The translations under genes were made by a program, and so were the position numbers. A stretch of 5,534 nucleotides of DNA from Nitriliruptoraceae bacterium. GTDB lineage: Bacteria; Actinomycetota; Nitriliruptoria; Nitriliruptorales; Nitriliruptoraceae. Position 1 is the first letter of the stretch; each line of letters begins with the position of its first letter. Where the stretch lies: contig SKLC01000121.1 of assembly GCA_007123425.1 (NCBI GenBank), forward strand, positions 1-5,534, read 5' to 3'. Positions 1 to 5,283 of this stretch are shown here, in pieces. The notes under the pieces were generated by a model. That model was not told where the DNA came from. It saw only the letters and a program-made list of their open reading frames with translations, and did not search any database.

Positions 1-270
1 AGCCTCGGCTCGCCGGGAGCGAAGGAGCAGCGCGGTGAGCGGTTCCCCTGGGCTTGTTGGGGGCTTCTGATCTTGGCTTCCAGGGAGGAGGCATGTCCAC
101 GATGTGCGAGGGGACGGACCGCGCAAGCCCCGCAACGCCGACCCGCCCCACCACCACGGTCCTTGCGGCGAAGGACAGCATTCGGATGAGGCCGCCGCAG
201 CGCGCACGGTGCCGTGATGATGGGTCTTCCCCTCGGTAGTGGGTAGCCCGGTCGCAGATGCTTGGTGAAG

Positions 271-333
271 ACACGTACGGCCTCGATGCTCGAGGTGTCG
301 AAGCCAACCGAGCGGCCGAGGCCGTACGCGTGT
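271..333. repeat. Long imperfect inverted repeat with competing inner hairpins
   Basis: The left arm ACACGTACGGCCTCG (271-285) pairs with the right arm CGAGGCCGTACGCGTGT (317-333). Eleven base pairs are perfect, followed by four more after a 2-nt bulge. Two smaller palindromes use the same bases: CCTCGA-TGC-TCGAGG (281-295) and CGGCC-GA-GGCCG (313-324). The long stem and the two short hairpins therefore cannot all form together. No T-tract follows. It could be a structured RNA, a protein binding site or the footprint of an old mobile element; nothing seen here decides between these. Confidence 0.6.
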
Positions 334-342
334 CTGACCTTC

Positions 343-376
343 CCCCTGTCCAGGGGTGGAGCGAGCTGCTGCTCGC
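343..376. repeat. Two adjacent small hairpins
   Basis: CCCCT-GTCC-AGGGG lies at 344-355 within CCCCTGTCCAGGGG (343-356). It is followed closely by GCGAGC-TGCT-GCTCGC (361-376), a perfect 6-bp stem with a 4-nt loop. A TTTT run appears about 10 nt later (387-390), too distant for a classical intrinsic terminator. With the inverted repeat at 271-333 this makes roughly 100 bases dense in potential secondary structure. Confidence 0.45.
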
Positions 377-492
377 CCTGCCCGAGTTTTGACTGATGGC
401 ATCACCGGCCACAGTCGGTGGGACGAAGGGATGACGTGCGGTGAAGGCCGCTCGACGGGTTCGTCGGATCGTTGAGGTCCCTGCTCGAGACG

Positions 493-660
493 TCAGCCCG
501 CCAGAACGGCGATGAGGACCGCGAAGCCGAGGATGACGGTGCACGCCACGAGGCCACCCCACACCCGGTCCTTGAGTTGCTGGTATGCCCCTTGCGGCGT
601 CTTCAGTCGCGGGTCGTGGGTGTCCGTCTTCGCCTGCCCCCACCCGTGGAACCAACTCAC
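493..660 (-). CDS. Small single-pass membrane protein, 55 aa, function unknown
   Basis: The GTG start at 660-658 is preceded by a perfect AAGGAGG (673-667) with a 6-nt spacer; the TGA stop is at 495-493. About 87% of codons end in G or C, as in the neighbouring genes, which supports real coding. The product has a polar N-terminal half (residues 1-33) beginning MSWFHGWGQ, with three Trp or aromatic residues in the first eight. It ends in a hydrophobic C-terminal helix (about 34-54, VWGGLVACTVILGFAVLIAV) and a terminal Gly. This suggests a membrane anchor with a short cytoplasmic domain and almost no tail. I do not recognise the family. It lies on the same strand as the kinase-regulator operon and 129 bp beyond it, with palindromes between, so it is probably a separate transcription unit. 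Its link to the two-component system is unknown. Confidence 0.8.
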   Translation of the reverse strand: MSWFHGWGQAKTDTHDPRLKTPQGAYQQLKDRVWGGLVACTVILGFAVLIAVLAG

Positions 661-666
661 CCTGCG

Positions 667-673
667 CCTCCTT
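667..673 (-). promoter_or_regulatory. Ribosome binding site of the 55-aa membrane protein
   Basis: On the minus strand AAGGAGG is fully complementary to the anti-Shine-Dalgarno core and sits 6 nt before GTG 660. It is the strongest such site in the window and is what fixes this small gene's start. Confidence 0.85.
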
Positions 674-746
674 GAAAGGGCTTCGACTCCATTTGCCTCA
701 TATGCCAGAGAACAGTGCCGCGCTTCCGTGGCTTAGGCAGCGTGTA

Positions 747-800
747 GCGCCCGATCGGGCGCGGTCTCGGGACCGTCGATCACCGCCCGTTATCGACGGT
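747..800 (-). terminator. Palindrome cluster after the response regulator, possible terminator
   Basis: Three inverted repeats follow one another. ACCGTCGAT (772-780) pairs with ATCGACGGT (792-800) across an 11-nt loop, and its second arm lies inside the last codons of the response regulator gene. CGGTC-TCGG-GACCG occupies 762-775. GCGCCCGATCGGGCGC (747-762) is a perfect 16-bp palindrome. There is no T-tract on either strand, so this is not a classical intrinsic terminator. High-GC actinobacteria often use hairpins without a U-tract, and the position just past the TAA at 792-790 suits termination. The 16-bp palindrome could instead be an operator for the downstream small membrane protein gene. 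Confidence 0.4.
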
Positions 801-1500
801 TACTGAAGTGCTGCTGTCCAGGCCGGACCAGGCGCGTCTCGTAGGCGATGACGACGAGGCTGGCTCGGTCACGTGCCCGGAGCTTGGTCATGATGCGGCC
901 GACGTGGGTGCGGACGGTCTCGGGGCTGATGACCAGGTGGGCGGCGATCTCGTCGTTGCGGAGCCCGCGGGCCACGTAGGTGAGCACCTCGCGTTCGCGG
1001 TCGGTGAGCTCGGCGAGTCGCGCGGTCTGCTCGGTGGGCCGCTCGGTGTGTTCTGCCTGCTGGGACGCGGGGTCGGCGAGGTCGGCGATGAGGTGCTTGG
1101 CGATGGTGGGGGACAGCGGGGCGTCGCCGGCGGCGGTGTCGCGGACGGCTTGGCGCAGCTGCTCGGGTCCGGTGTCCTTGAGCAGATAGCCGGAGGCACC
1201 GGCGCGGATCGCGCCGGTGACCAGCTCGTCGTGGTCGAAGGTGGTCAGCACCAGGTAGCGGGTTTCCGTGAGTGCAGGATCGGAGGCGAGCTGTCGGATC
1301 GCTGTGATGCCGTCCATGACGGGCATGCGCAGGTCCATCAGGGCGACGCCGGGACGGGTCCGGCCGATGACATCGAGGGCGGCGCGGCCGTCTGCCGCCT
1401 CGCCGACGATCTCGATGTCGTCGGCGGCCTCGAGCACCAGGCGGATCCCGGAGCGCACCAGGGGCTGGTCGTCGACGATGACGACGTGGATCGGGGTCAC
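790..1500 (-). CDS. NarL/FixJ-family response regulator
   Basis: This 236-residue transcription factor is the partner of the kinase encoded just upstream. The receiver domain (about 4-122) has the acidic pair D10-D11, phospho-acceptor D56 in ALMDLRMP, the switch Thr at T86/T87 in VLTTFD, and conserved K108 in GYLLKD. A linker rich in Gln, Glu and Thr (about 141-162) leads to a LuxR-type helix-turn-helix (about 163-222), seen in LTDREREVL and ISPETVRTHVGRIMTKL. Length is slightly above the usual 210-225 because of the linker and a short tail, PGQQHFSNRR. Translation starts at GTG 1500, with GGAG at 1510-1507 and a 6-nt spacer. This start overlaps the kinase stop as GTGA, implying translational coupling. 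Likely targets are the paired palindromes at 2746-2804, giving autoregulation and control of the divergent transporter operon. The closest known arrangement is ChrA of corynebacterial ChrSA, but many NarL regulators look alike. Confidence 0.97.
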   Translation of the reverse strand: MTPIHVVIVDDQPLVRSGIRLVLEAADDIEIVGEAADGRAALDVIGRTRPGVALMDLRMPVMDGITAIRQLASDPALTETRYLVLTTFDHDELVTGAIRAGASGYLLKDTGPEQLRQAVRDTAAGDAPLSPTIAKHLIADLADPASQQAEHTERPTEQTARLAELTDREREVLTYVARGLRNDEIAAHLVISPETVRTHVGRIMTKLRARDRASLVVIAYETRLVRPGQQHFSNRR

Positions 1501-2693
1501 GGACCGCTCCGTATCGGCAGGCGGGCGTGGACTTCGAAGCCGCCCTCGGCGCCCCGGCCGTGGCGGAGGGTGCCGCCGAGCACCTCGACGCGCTCGCGCA
1601 TGCCCGCCAGCCCCACGCCGTGCTGCGGGGGTGTGAGGTCGCCGGGTGGGCCGGCGCCGTCGTCGACGACCGCGACGTCCAGCGCGCCGTCGTCCTTGCG
1701 GATGGTGACCTCGGCGTGGCGGGCGTCGGCGTGGCGCAGGACGTTGGTCAGCGACTCCTGCACGATGCGTCCGACCGCCAGCCCCGCAGGACCCACCAGG
1801 TTCAGGTCGGGCGGGTCGAGGCGCAGCTCGACGTCGAGGCCGGTGCTGCGAGCCGCCTCGACGGCGCGGTGGACAGCGTCGCGTCCGTCGGAGGACAGGG
1901 AAGTGTTGTCGCTGCGGAGCAGCCCGACGAGGCCGCGGAGCTCGGTGGCCGCCTGCCGGCTGGCGTCCTCGATGGTCGCCAGCGAGGCGCGGGCCTGCTC
2001 GGGGTCACGGTCGAAGCGCTCACGCGCCACGCCGGCGTGGAGCGAGACGACCGAGACGGTGTGGGCCGTGAGGTCGTGCAGGTCGTGGGCGATCCGCAGG
2101 CGCTCCTCGGCGATCCGGCGCTGGGTCTCCTCCTCCTGGCCGCGTTCGAGCGCGGCAAGGTGCTCGCGGGCCGTCTCGGCCTGCAGCACGCGGGTGCGCA
2201 CGACCTCGCCGACCAGCAGCGCGCCGGCGAGCAAGAGCCCTTCCTGGGCGGCGGAGTGCAGCAGCGCCACGCCGTCGAGTGCTGCGCCGTCGATGGCCCG
2301 GTGAGCGAACACGGTGGCGAGGTAGGCCGTGGCGAAGCCGGCGCCGGCCCGCAGATGTCCGGCCCGTGCGACGCCGTAGACAACCACCACGAGCGGCCAT
2401 GCCAGCCCCAGCGGATCGCCGACGGCGAGGTGGTAGCCGACCAGCGTGGCCGCTCCCACCAGCAGACCGACCAGCGGTGCGGCCCGGAACAGCGCGGTCG
2501 CGACCACGACCCCACCGACGGCCAGCCACGCCCAGCCCGCCAGCTCGCCCGGCGTGGCAGCCTCGGCGGCCACCGTCGCCGCGAGCACCACGCTGGCGCC
2601 CATCACCGCGCCCAGGGCGAGGTCGACCCACCGTGGTGTGGCCACGGGCCGGCACGACAAGGGCGGACGAGGCCGCAACAGGGACAGCTCCAC
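1497..2693 (-). CDS. Membrane sensor histidine kinase, HisKA_3 (NarL-partner) type
   Basis: This 398-residue inner-membrane kinase probably autophosphorylates and passes the phosphate to D56 of the adjacent regulator. The N-terminal half (about 24-165) is a block of roughly six hydrophobic helices with very short loops and no large extracellular domain, so the stimulus is likely sensed in or at the membrane. A coiled, charged linker (about 170-197) precedes the DHp helix RIAHDLHDLTAH (200-211), in which H206 is the expected phospho-acceptor. This motif differs slightly from the commoner ELHDVVAH. The ATPase domain has the N-box QESLTNVLRHA (312-322, N317), the G1 box VVDDGAGP (342-349) and the G2 box GVGLAGMRERVEVLGG (359-374). 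The GTG start at 2693 lacks a visible Shine-Dalgarno and may be leaderless; another GTG at residue 17 is possible and also has no good site. Topology and divergent placement resemble ChrS. Confidence 0.96.
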   Translation of the reverse strand: MELSLLRPRPPLSCRPVATPRWVDLALGAVMGASVVLAATVAAEAATPGELAGWAWLAVGGVVVATALFRAAPLVGLLVGAATLVGYHLAVGDPLGLAWPLVVVVYGVARAGHLRAGAGFATAYLATVFAHRAIDGAALDGVALLHSAAQEGLLLAGALLVGEVVRTRVLQAETAREHLAALERGQEEETQRRIAEERLRIAHDLHDLTAHTVSVVSLHAGVARERFDRDPEQARASLATIEDASRQAATELRGLVGLLRSDNTSLSSDGRDAVHRAVEAARSTGLDVELRLDPPDLNLVGPAGLAVGRIVQESLTNVLRHADARHAEVTIRKDDGALDVAVVDDGAGPPGDLTPPQHGVGLAGMRERVEVLGGTLRHGRGAEGGFEVHARLPIRSGP

Positions 2694-2705
2694 GCGCCCA
2701 CGGTA
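2693..2705 (-). promoter_or_regulatory. Candidate -10 for a leaderless kinase transcript
   Basis: On the minus strand TACCGT (2705-2700) fits the actinobacterial TAnnnT -10 pattern and ends 6 nt before GTG 2693. Transcription would then begin at or next to the first base of the start codon. This would explain why no ribosome binding site precedes the gene. I see no good -35 hexamer at 16-18 bp spacing, so an activator may be needed. Confidence 0.4.
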
Positions 2706-2745
2706 CGGCAGGTCGACGGCGGCGGTAGCGCGCAGCCTCCGGAAG

Positions 2746-2762
2746 TACGCCCAGGCGCGTAG
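2746..2762. promoter_or_regulatory. Operator-like palindrome, copy 1
   Basis: TACGCCCAGGCGCGTAG is an imperfect palindrome with TACGC and GCGTA outer half-sites. It matches copy 2 at 15 of 17 positions and lies 42 bp from it. Its centre (2754) is about 61 bp upstream of the proposed kinase transcription start. It is the probable binding site for the NarL-type regulator encoded in this locus. Confidence 0.6.
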
Positions 2763-2787
2763 CCGGTCCGGTCACCGGCGTGCCGAC

Positions 2788-2804
2788 TACGCCGAGGGGC
2801 GTAG
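2788..2804. promoter_or_regulatory. Operator-like palindrome, copy 2
   Basis: TACGCCGAGGGGCGTAG contains a perfect 6-bp palindrome TACGCC-GAGG-GGCGTA, or 7 bp counting C2787 and G2804. Its centre (2796) is about 66 bp upstream of the start proposed for the transporter operon. With copy 1 this places one site at a similar distance upstream of each divergent gene set. Confidence 0.6.
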
Positions 2805-2849
2805 CTGAACTTGCGACGAGACGGGGATGCCACCATGGGGTGGGATCTC

Positions 2850-2855
2850 TACGGT
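2850..2855 (+). promoter_or_regulatory. Candidate -10 of the transporter operon
   Basis: TACGGT fits TAnnnT and would start transcription near 2862, leaving a leader of about 43 nt that holds the hairpin at 2869-2887 and the ribosome binding site. No recognisable -35 lies 17 bp upstream, as expected for an activator-dependent promoter. An alternative is TTGCGA (2811-2816) as -35, but the hexamer 17 bp after it is poor. Confidence 0.35.
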
Positions 2856-2868
2856 CTTGGCTCCTGAC

Positions 2869-2887
2869 CGGCGACGCAGCGTCGCCG
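2869..2887 (+). promoter_or_regulatory. Perfect hairpin in the 5' leader of the transporter operon
   Basis: CGGCGACG-CAG-CGTCGCCG is an 8-bp perfect, very GC-rich stem with a 3-nt loop. It ends 8 nt before the GGAGA ribosome binding site at 2896-2900. It could be an operator for a second regulator, an mRNA structure affecting translation or stability, or a chance palindrome in GC-rich DNA. Confidence 0.45.
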
Positions 2888-2904
2888 ACTCCCGTGGAGA
2901 AACG

Positions 2905-3327
2905 ATGTCGCCCACCTCTGCGCCCCCCGCCCGACCGGTGGCCCCCATCCGCGCGTCGCAGACCGTCGGTTGGCTGCTGGTCGCCTGCATCGCGATCCAG
3001 GCCGCCCTGTCCGGCCCGGCGTGGTTCCAGCAGCCCTCGCTGTTCGAGCTGCACGGCTGGCTGGGCATCGCCACCCTGCTGCTCGCCGCCGCCCTCGCGG
3101 TGCTGACGCTCGTCGCCCGCCTGCCGCTGTGGACACGGCTCACCTCGCTGCTGCTGGCCGTGGGCTCGTTCGGCCAGATCGGGCTCGGCTACGCGGGCCA
3201 CCGAGGCGGGCTCGCCGTCGCGTCGTCGATCCACGTCCCGCTCGGGGTCGCCCTGCTCGGCGCCGCGGTGGCCGTCGCGGTCGCCGCACGGCTGCTGCCG
3301 CACGCCCCGGCCGCCACGGAGGGCTGA
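2905..3327 (+). CDS. Four-helix integral membrane protein, DUF6220-like
   Basis: This 140-residue protein is first in the exporter operon. I chose ATG 2905 because GTGGAGA lies just upstream (2894-2900). The in-frame ATG at 2827 would place the start inside the promoter region and add 26 non-hydrophobic residues. Four membrane helices are visible at about 21-38, 49-71, 78-98 and 105-131. Positive residues (R10, R17, R72, R79, R129) put both termini and the middle loop inside. H50 (ELHGWLG), H99 (GYAGHRGG) and H110 (SIHVPLGV) then fall near the outer face, a layout seen in small haem-binding four-helix bundles. The pattern recalls DUF6220 and, more distantly, half of a CtaA/COX15-type bundle. 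The family call is from memory of the pattern. The permease starts 3 nt after this stop, so the two are almost certainly co-transcribed and functionally linked. Confidence 0.87.
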   Translation: MSPTSAPPARPVAPIRASQTVGWLLVACIAIQAALSGPAWFQQPSLFELHGWLGIATLLLAAALAVLTLVARLPLWTRLTSLLLAVGSFGQIGLGYAGHRGGLAVASSIHVPLGVALLGAAVAVAVAARLLPHAPAATEG

Positions 3328-3330
3328 GCC

Positions 3331-4428
3331 ATGTTCCTCGCGCTGCGTGAGCTGCGGTTCGCCAAGGGCCGCTTCTCCCTCGTCGGGCTGGTCATCGCCC
3401 TCGTGGCGACGCTCATGGTGCTGCTGTCCGGCCTGGCCACCGGTCTGGTCGACGATGGCATCGCCGGCCTGCGGGCCCTGCCCGCCACCCATCTCGCGTT
3501 CGACGAGGACGCCGACGTCTCGTTTCCCAGCAGCATCGTCGAGCGCGACACGTGGGAGTCGCTCGCCGAGGCGCCGGGCGTGGAGGAAGCCGCACCGCTG
3601 GGCAACACCCTGTTCAACGCCCGCACCGACCAGGACGTGCCGGTCGACCTCGCGCTGTTCGGCGTGGAGCCCGACTCCTTCCTCGCCCCCGAACCGCAGG
3701 ACGGCGCGCCCCTGGGCGCGGAGGCCGACGGCGTCGTCATCGCCGAGGCGATCGCCGACCAGGGCGTGGAGATCGGCGACCGCCTCAGCATCGAGGTGGT
3801 CGGACTGGACCTCACCGTGGCGGGCATCGCCCCCACCGGAACCTTCGGTCACGTGCCCGTCGCCTACGCCCCGCTCGACGTCTGGCAGCAGGCCGCGTTC
3901 GGCCACAGCCCCGACGCCGCCGACCGGGCCAGCACCATCGCGCTGCGGCTGGACGACGGCGCCGACGTGGCTGGCCTCGACGCCGGGCACGGCACCGAGA
4001 CCGTCACCCGCAGCGAGTCGTTCCACGCCTCTCCCGGCTACACCGAGGAGACCCAGACCATGCAGATGATCCAGGCCGCCCTGTACCTCATCTCCGCCGT
4101 GCTCGTCGGCGCCTTCTTCGTCGTCTGGACCGTTCAGCGCCGCCAGGAGATCGGCGTGCTCAAGGCGCTGGGCGCGACCGACCGGCTGCTGCTGCGCGAG
4201 GCGCTGGGCCAGAGCGCGATCCTCATCGCGGCCTCCGCGGCCGCCGGGCTGGCCGTCGGCAGCCTCCTCGGCAGCCTGGTCGGCGACCAGGTCCCCTTCA
4301 GCCTCCAGCTGGGCCCGGTGCTGTCCTCCATGGGGCTGCTCGTGCTGTTCGGGCTCGTCGGTGCCGCCTTCGCCATCCGCCGCATCACCGCGGTCGACCC
4401 CCTGATCGCGCTGGGAGGCTCCCGATGA
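3331..4428 (+). CDS. FtsX/DevC-type ABC transporter permease, HrtB-like
   Basis: This 365-residue permease is probably the membrane half of an export complex with the ATPase that follows. ATG 3331 has GGAGGG at 3318-3323 with a 7-nt spacer. Helix 1 (about 16-38) follows the opening MFLALRELRFAKGRF. A large extracytoplasmic MacB-type domain (about 40-240) comes next. Three helices (about 245-268, 292-316, 329-350) form the FtsX domain, with the coupling motif RRQEIGVLKALGATD (270-284) and the ending VDPLIALGG. Four helices and this length fit type VII (MacB/FtsX/LolCE) permeases. The stretch SPGYTEETQTMQMI (234-247) entering helix 2 resembles haem exporter HrtB, where a Glu here is implicated in haem handling; E240 would be its counterpart and M29 lies in helix 1. 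That substrate is inferred; a lipid or antimicrobial compound remains possible. The stop overlaps the ATPase start as ATGA. Confidence 0.96.
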   Translation: MFLALRELRFAKGRFSLVGLVIALVATLMVLLSGLATGLVDDGIAGLRALPATHLAFDEDADVSFPSSIVERDTWESLAEAPGVEEAAPLGNTLFNARTDQDVPVDLALFGVEPDSFLAPEPQDGAPLGAEADGVVIAEAIADQGVEIGDRLSIEVVGLDLTVAGIAPTGTFGHVPVAYAPLDVWQQAAFGHSPDAADRASTIALRLDDGADVAGLDAGHGTETVTRSESFHASPGYTEETQTMQMIQAALYLISAVLVGAFFVVWTVQRRQEIGVLKALGATDRLLLREALGQSAILIAASAAAGLAVGSLLGSLVGDQVPFSLQLGPVLSSMGLLVLFGLVGAAFAIRRITAVDPLIALGGSR

Positions 4429-5099
4429 CACTCCGCCTCGAACAGGTCACCCTCACCCACGGTGACGGAGACGAGCAGGTCCATGCCCTCGACGACGTCG
4501 GACTCGAGGTGCAGCCCGGCGAACTCGTCGCGATCGTGGGCCCCTCCGGCTCCGGCAAGTCGAGCCTGCTCGCCGTCTCGGGCGCGCTGCAGACGCCGAA
4601 CGCCGGACAGGTCGAGGTCGACGGCGTGGACGTGATCCGGGCGTCGAAGGCCGAGCGGGCACGCCTACGCCGCGAGCGCATCGGGTTCGTGTTCCAGGCC
4701 GACAACCTCGTGGCCTCGTTGACCGTCCTCGAGCAGGTGCTGCTCCCGCGCTACCTGCAGGGCCACCGGCCAGGCCAGGACCGTGACGCCGCCCACCGCC
4801 TCCTCGAGGAGGTCGGCCTCGCCCACCGAGCCACCCACCGTCCCCACCAACTGTCGGGCGGCGAACGCCAGCGCGTCGGCATCGCCCGGGCACTGATGAA
4901 CGACCCCGCCCTGCTCCTGGTCGACGAGCCCACCTCCGCGCTCGACCACCGCCGTGGCCTCGAGATCGTCGGCCTACTCGCACGCGAGACCGCCGCCCAC
5001 CGCGTCGCCACCATCATGGTGACCCACGACCACTCGATGCTCGAGCACGCCGACCGCACACTTGCCATGGAGGACGGACACCTCACCCGTGCCCATTGA
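4425..5099 (+). CDS. ABC transporter ATPase subunit, MacB/LolD/HrtA-like
   Basis: This 224-residue ATPase powers the adjacent permease from the cytoplasmic side of the membrane. The motifs are complete and in order: A-loop region around residues 13-20, Walker A GPSGSGKS (39-46), Q-loop Q91 in FVFQADNL, signature LSGGE (143-147), Walker B LLLVDEP with catalytic E168, D-loop SALD (171-174) and switch H201 in VTHD. Length and the Q-loop context FVFQADNLVASLTVLEQV fit the LolD/MacB/HrtA group that pairs with FtsX-type permeases. ATG 4425 is preceded by GGGAGG (4413-4418) with a 6-nt spacer and overlaps the permease stop by four bases. The two subunits are probably made in balanced amounts. The permease-then-ATPase order is that of hrtBA in corynebacteria. 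Confidence 0.97.
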   Translation: MTLRLEQVTLTHGDGDEQVHALDDVGLEVQPGELVAIVGPSGSGKSSLLAVSGALQTPNAGQVEVDGVDVIRASKAERARLRRERIGFVFQADNLVASLTVLEQVLLPRYLQGHRPGQDRDAAHRLLEEVGLAHRATHRPHQLSGGERQRVGIARALMNDPALLLVDEPTSALDHRRGLEIVGLLARETAAHRVATIMVTHDHSMLEHADRTLAMEDGHLTRAH

Positions 5100-5214
5100 C
5101 CAGCTACAAGGGCCGGGGCGCCTCCATCCAAGAGGATGCTTTGAGCCAAGCCTGCTCTCACAGGTCGGGCGCGGTATTGGCAATCTGCGAGCATGATGTA
5201 GCGCCCGGGTCCCG

Positions 5215-5232
5215 CACGGGCTTGAGCCCGTG
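5215..5232. terminator. Hairpin between converging genes, possible bidirectional terminator
   Basis: CACGGGC-TTGA-GCCCGTG is a perfect 7-bp stem with a tetraloop, located 115 nt after the ATPase stop and 52 nt past the stop of the minus-strand gene on the right. No T-tract follows on either strand. Its place between convergent genes supports a terminator role, possibly in both directions. A weaker stem, CATCC-AAGA-GGATG followed by CTTT (5125-5142), lies closer to the ATPase and could contribute. Nothing else was recognised between 5100 and 5283. Confidence 0.45.
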
Positions 5233-5283
5233 TCCACACCGGATATCGCACGTGGCGAGGGAAGTCGGAGTTCTGCGGAGAGG

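Larger units (their letters stand above)
1..492. other. Gene-poor region, no convincing coding sequence
   Basis: I find no gene I would defend here. The best plus-strand candidate starts at ATG 93 behind GGGAGG (83-88) and ends at 239. Its 48-residue product is Thr/Pro/Arg-rich with no hydrophobic or domain pattern. A plus-strand frame from GTG 265 to about 393 has high third-position GC but encodes only about 43 residues with no recognisable motif. A minus-strand frame is open from ATG 402 to the left edge, but its third positions are poor in G/C, unlike the real genes here. The stretch does hold several inverted repeats (listed separately). It may be degenerate sequence, a structured RNA region or an intergenic spacer. 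Confidence 0.6.

Noticed and set aside
93..239. 48-residue plus-strand frame with GGGAGG upstream
   Set aside because: The ribosome binding site is very close to the ATG, the product has no recognisable pattern, and purine-rich strings are common by chance in this DNA.
265..394. Plus-strand frame of about 43 codons with high third-position GC
   Set aside because: There is no ribosome binding site, the product is very short with no hydrophobic or motif pattern, and the frame overlaps the nested inverted repeats.
1..402. Minus-strand frame open from ATG 402 to the left edge
   Set aside because: Third codon positions are often A or T, unlike the real genes here, and the translation is Pro/Ser/Arg-rich without structure.
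808..2304. Long plus-strand open frame opposite the response regulator and kinase
   Set aside because: Same cause: its translation is low-complexity and runs across the boundary of two genes with clear motifs on the other strand.
1527..2762. Long plus-strand open frame (over 400 codons) opposite the histidine kinase
   Set aside because: It is a by-product of high G/C third positions in the kinase gene. Its translation is Ala/Gly/Asp/Arg-rich with no domain or helix pattern, while the opposite strand has every kinase motif.
2827..2904. 26-residue N-terminal extension of the four-helix membrane protein
   Set aside because: There is no good ribosome binding site at 2827, the segment covers the promoter and leader hairpin, and ATG 2905 has a proper site.
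2020..4431. Roughly 800-codon minus-strand open frame under the permease and small membrane gene
   Set aside because: Composition is Gly/Arg/Gln/Asp-rich without domains. It crosses the divergent control region and is antisense to the permease and four-helix protein genes.
743..5207. Direct repeat TGTAGCGCCCG at 743-753 and 5197-5207 flanking the kinase-exporter locus, as a possible insertion scar
   Set aside because: Several 11-bp matches are expected by chance in a GC-rich window of this size, and no other sign of insertion is present at either copy.
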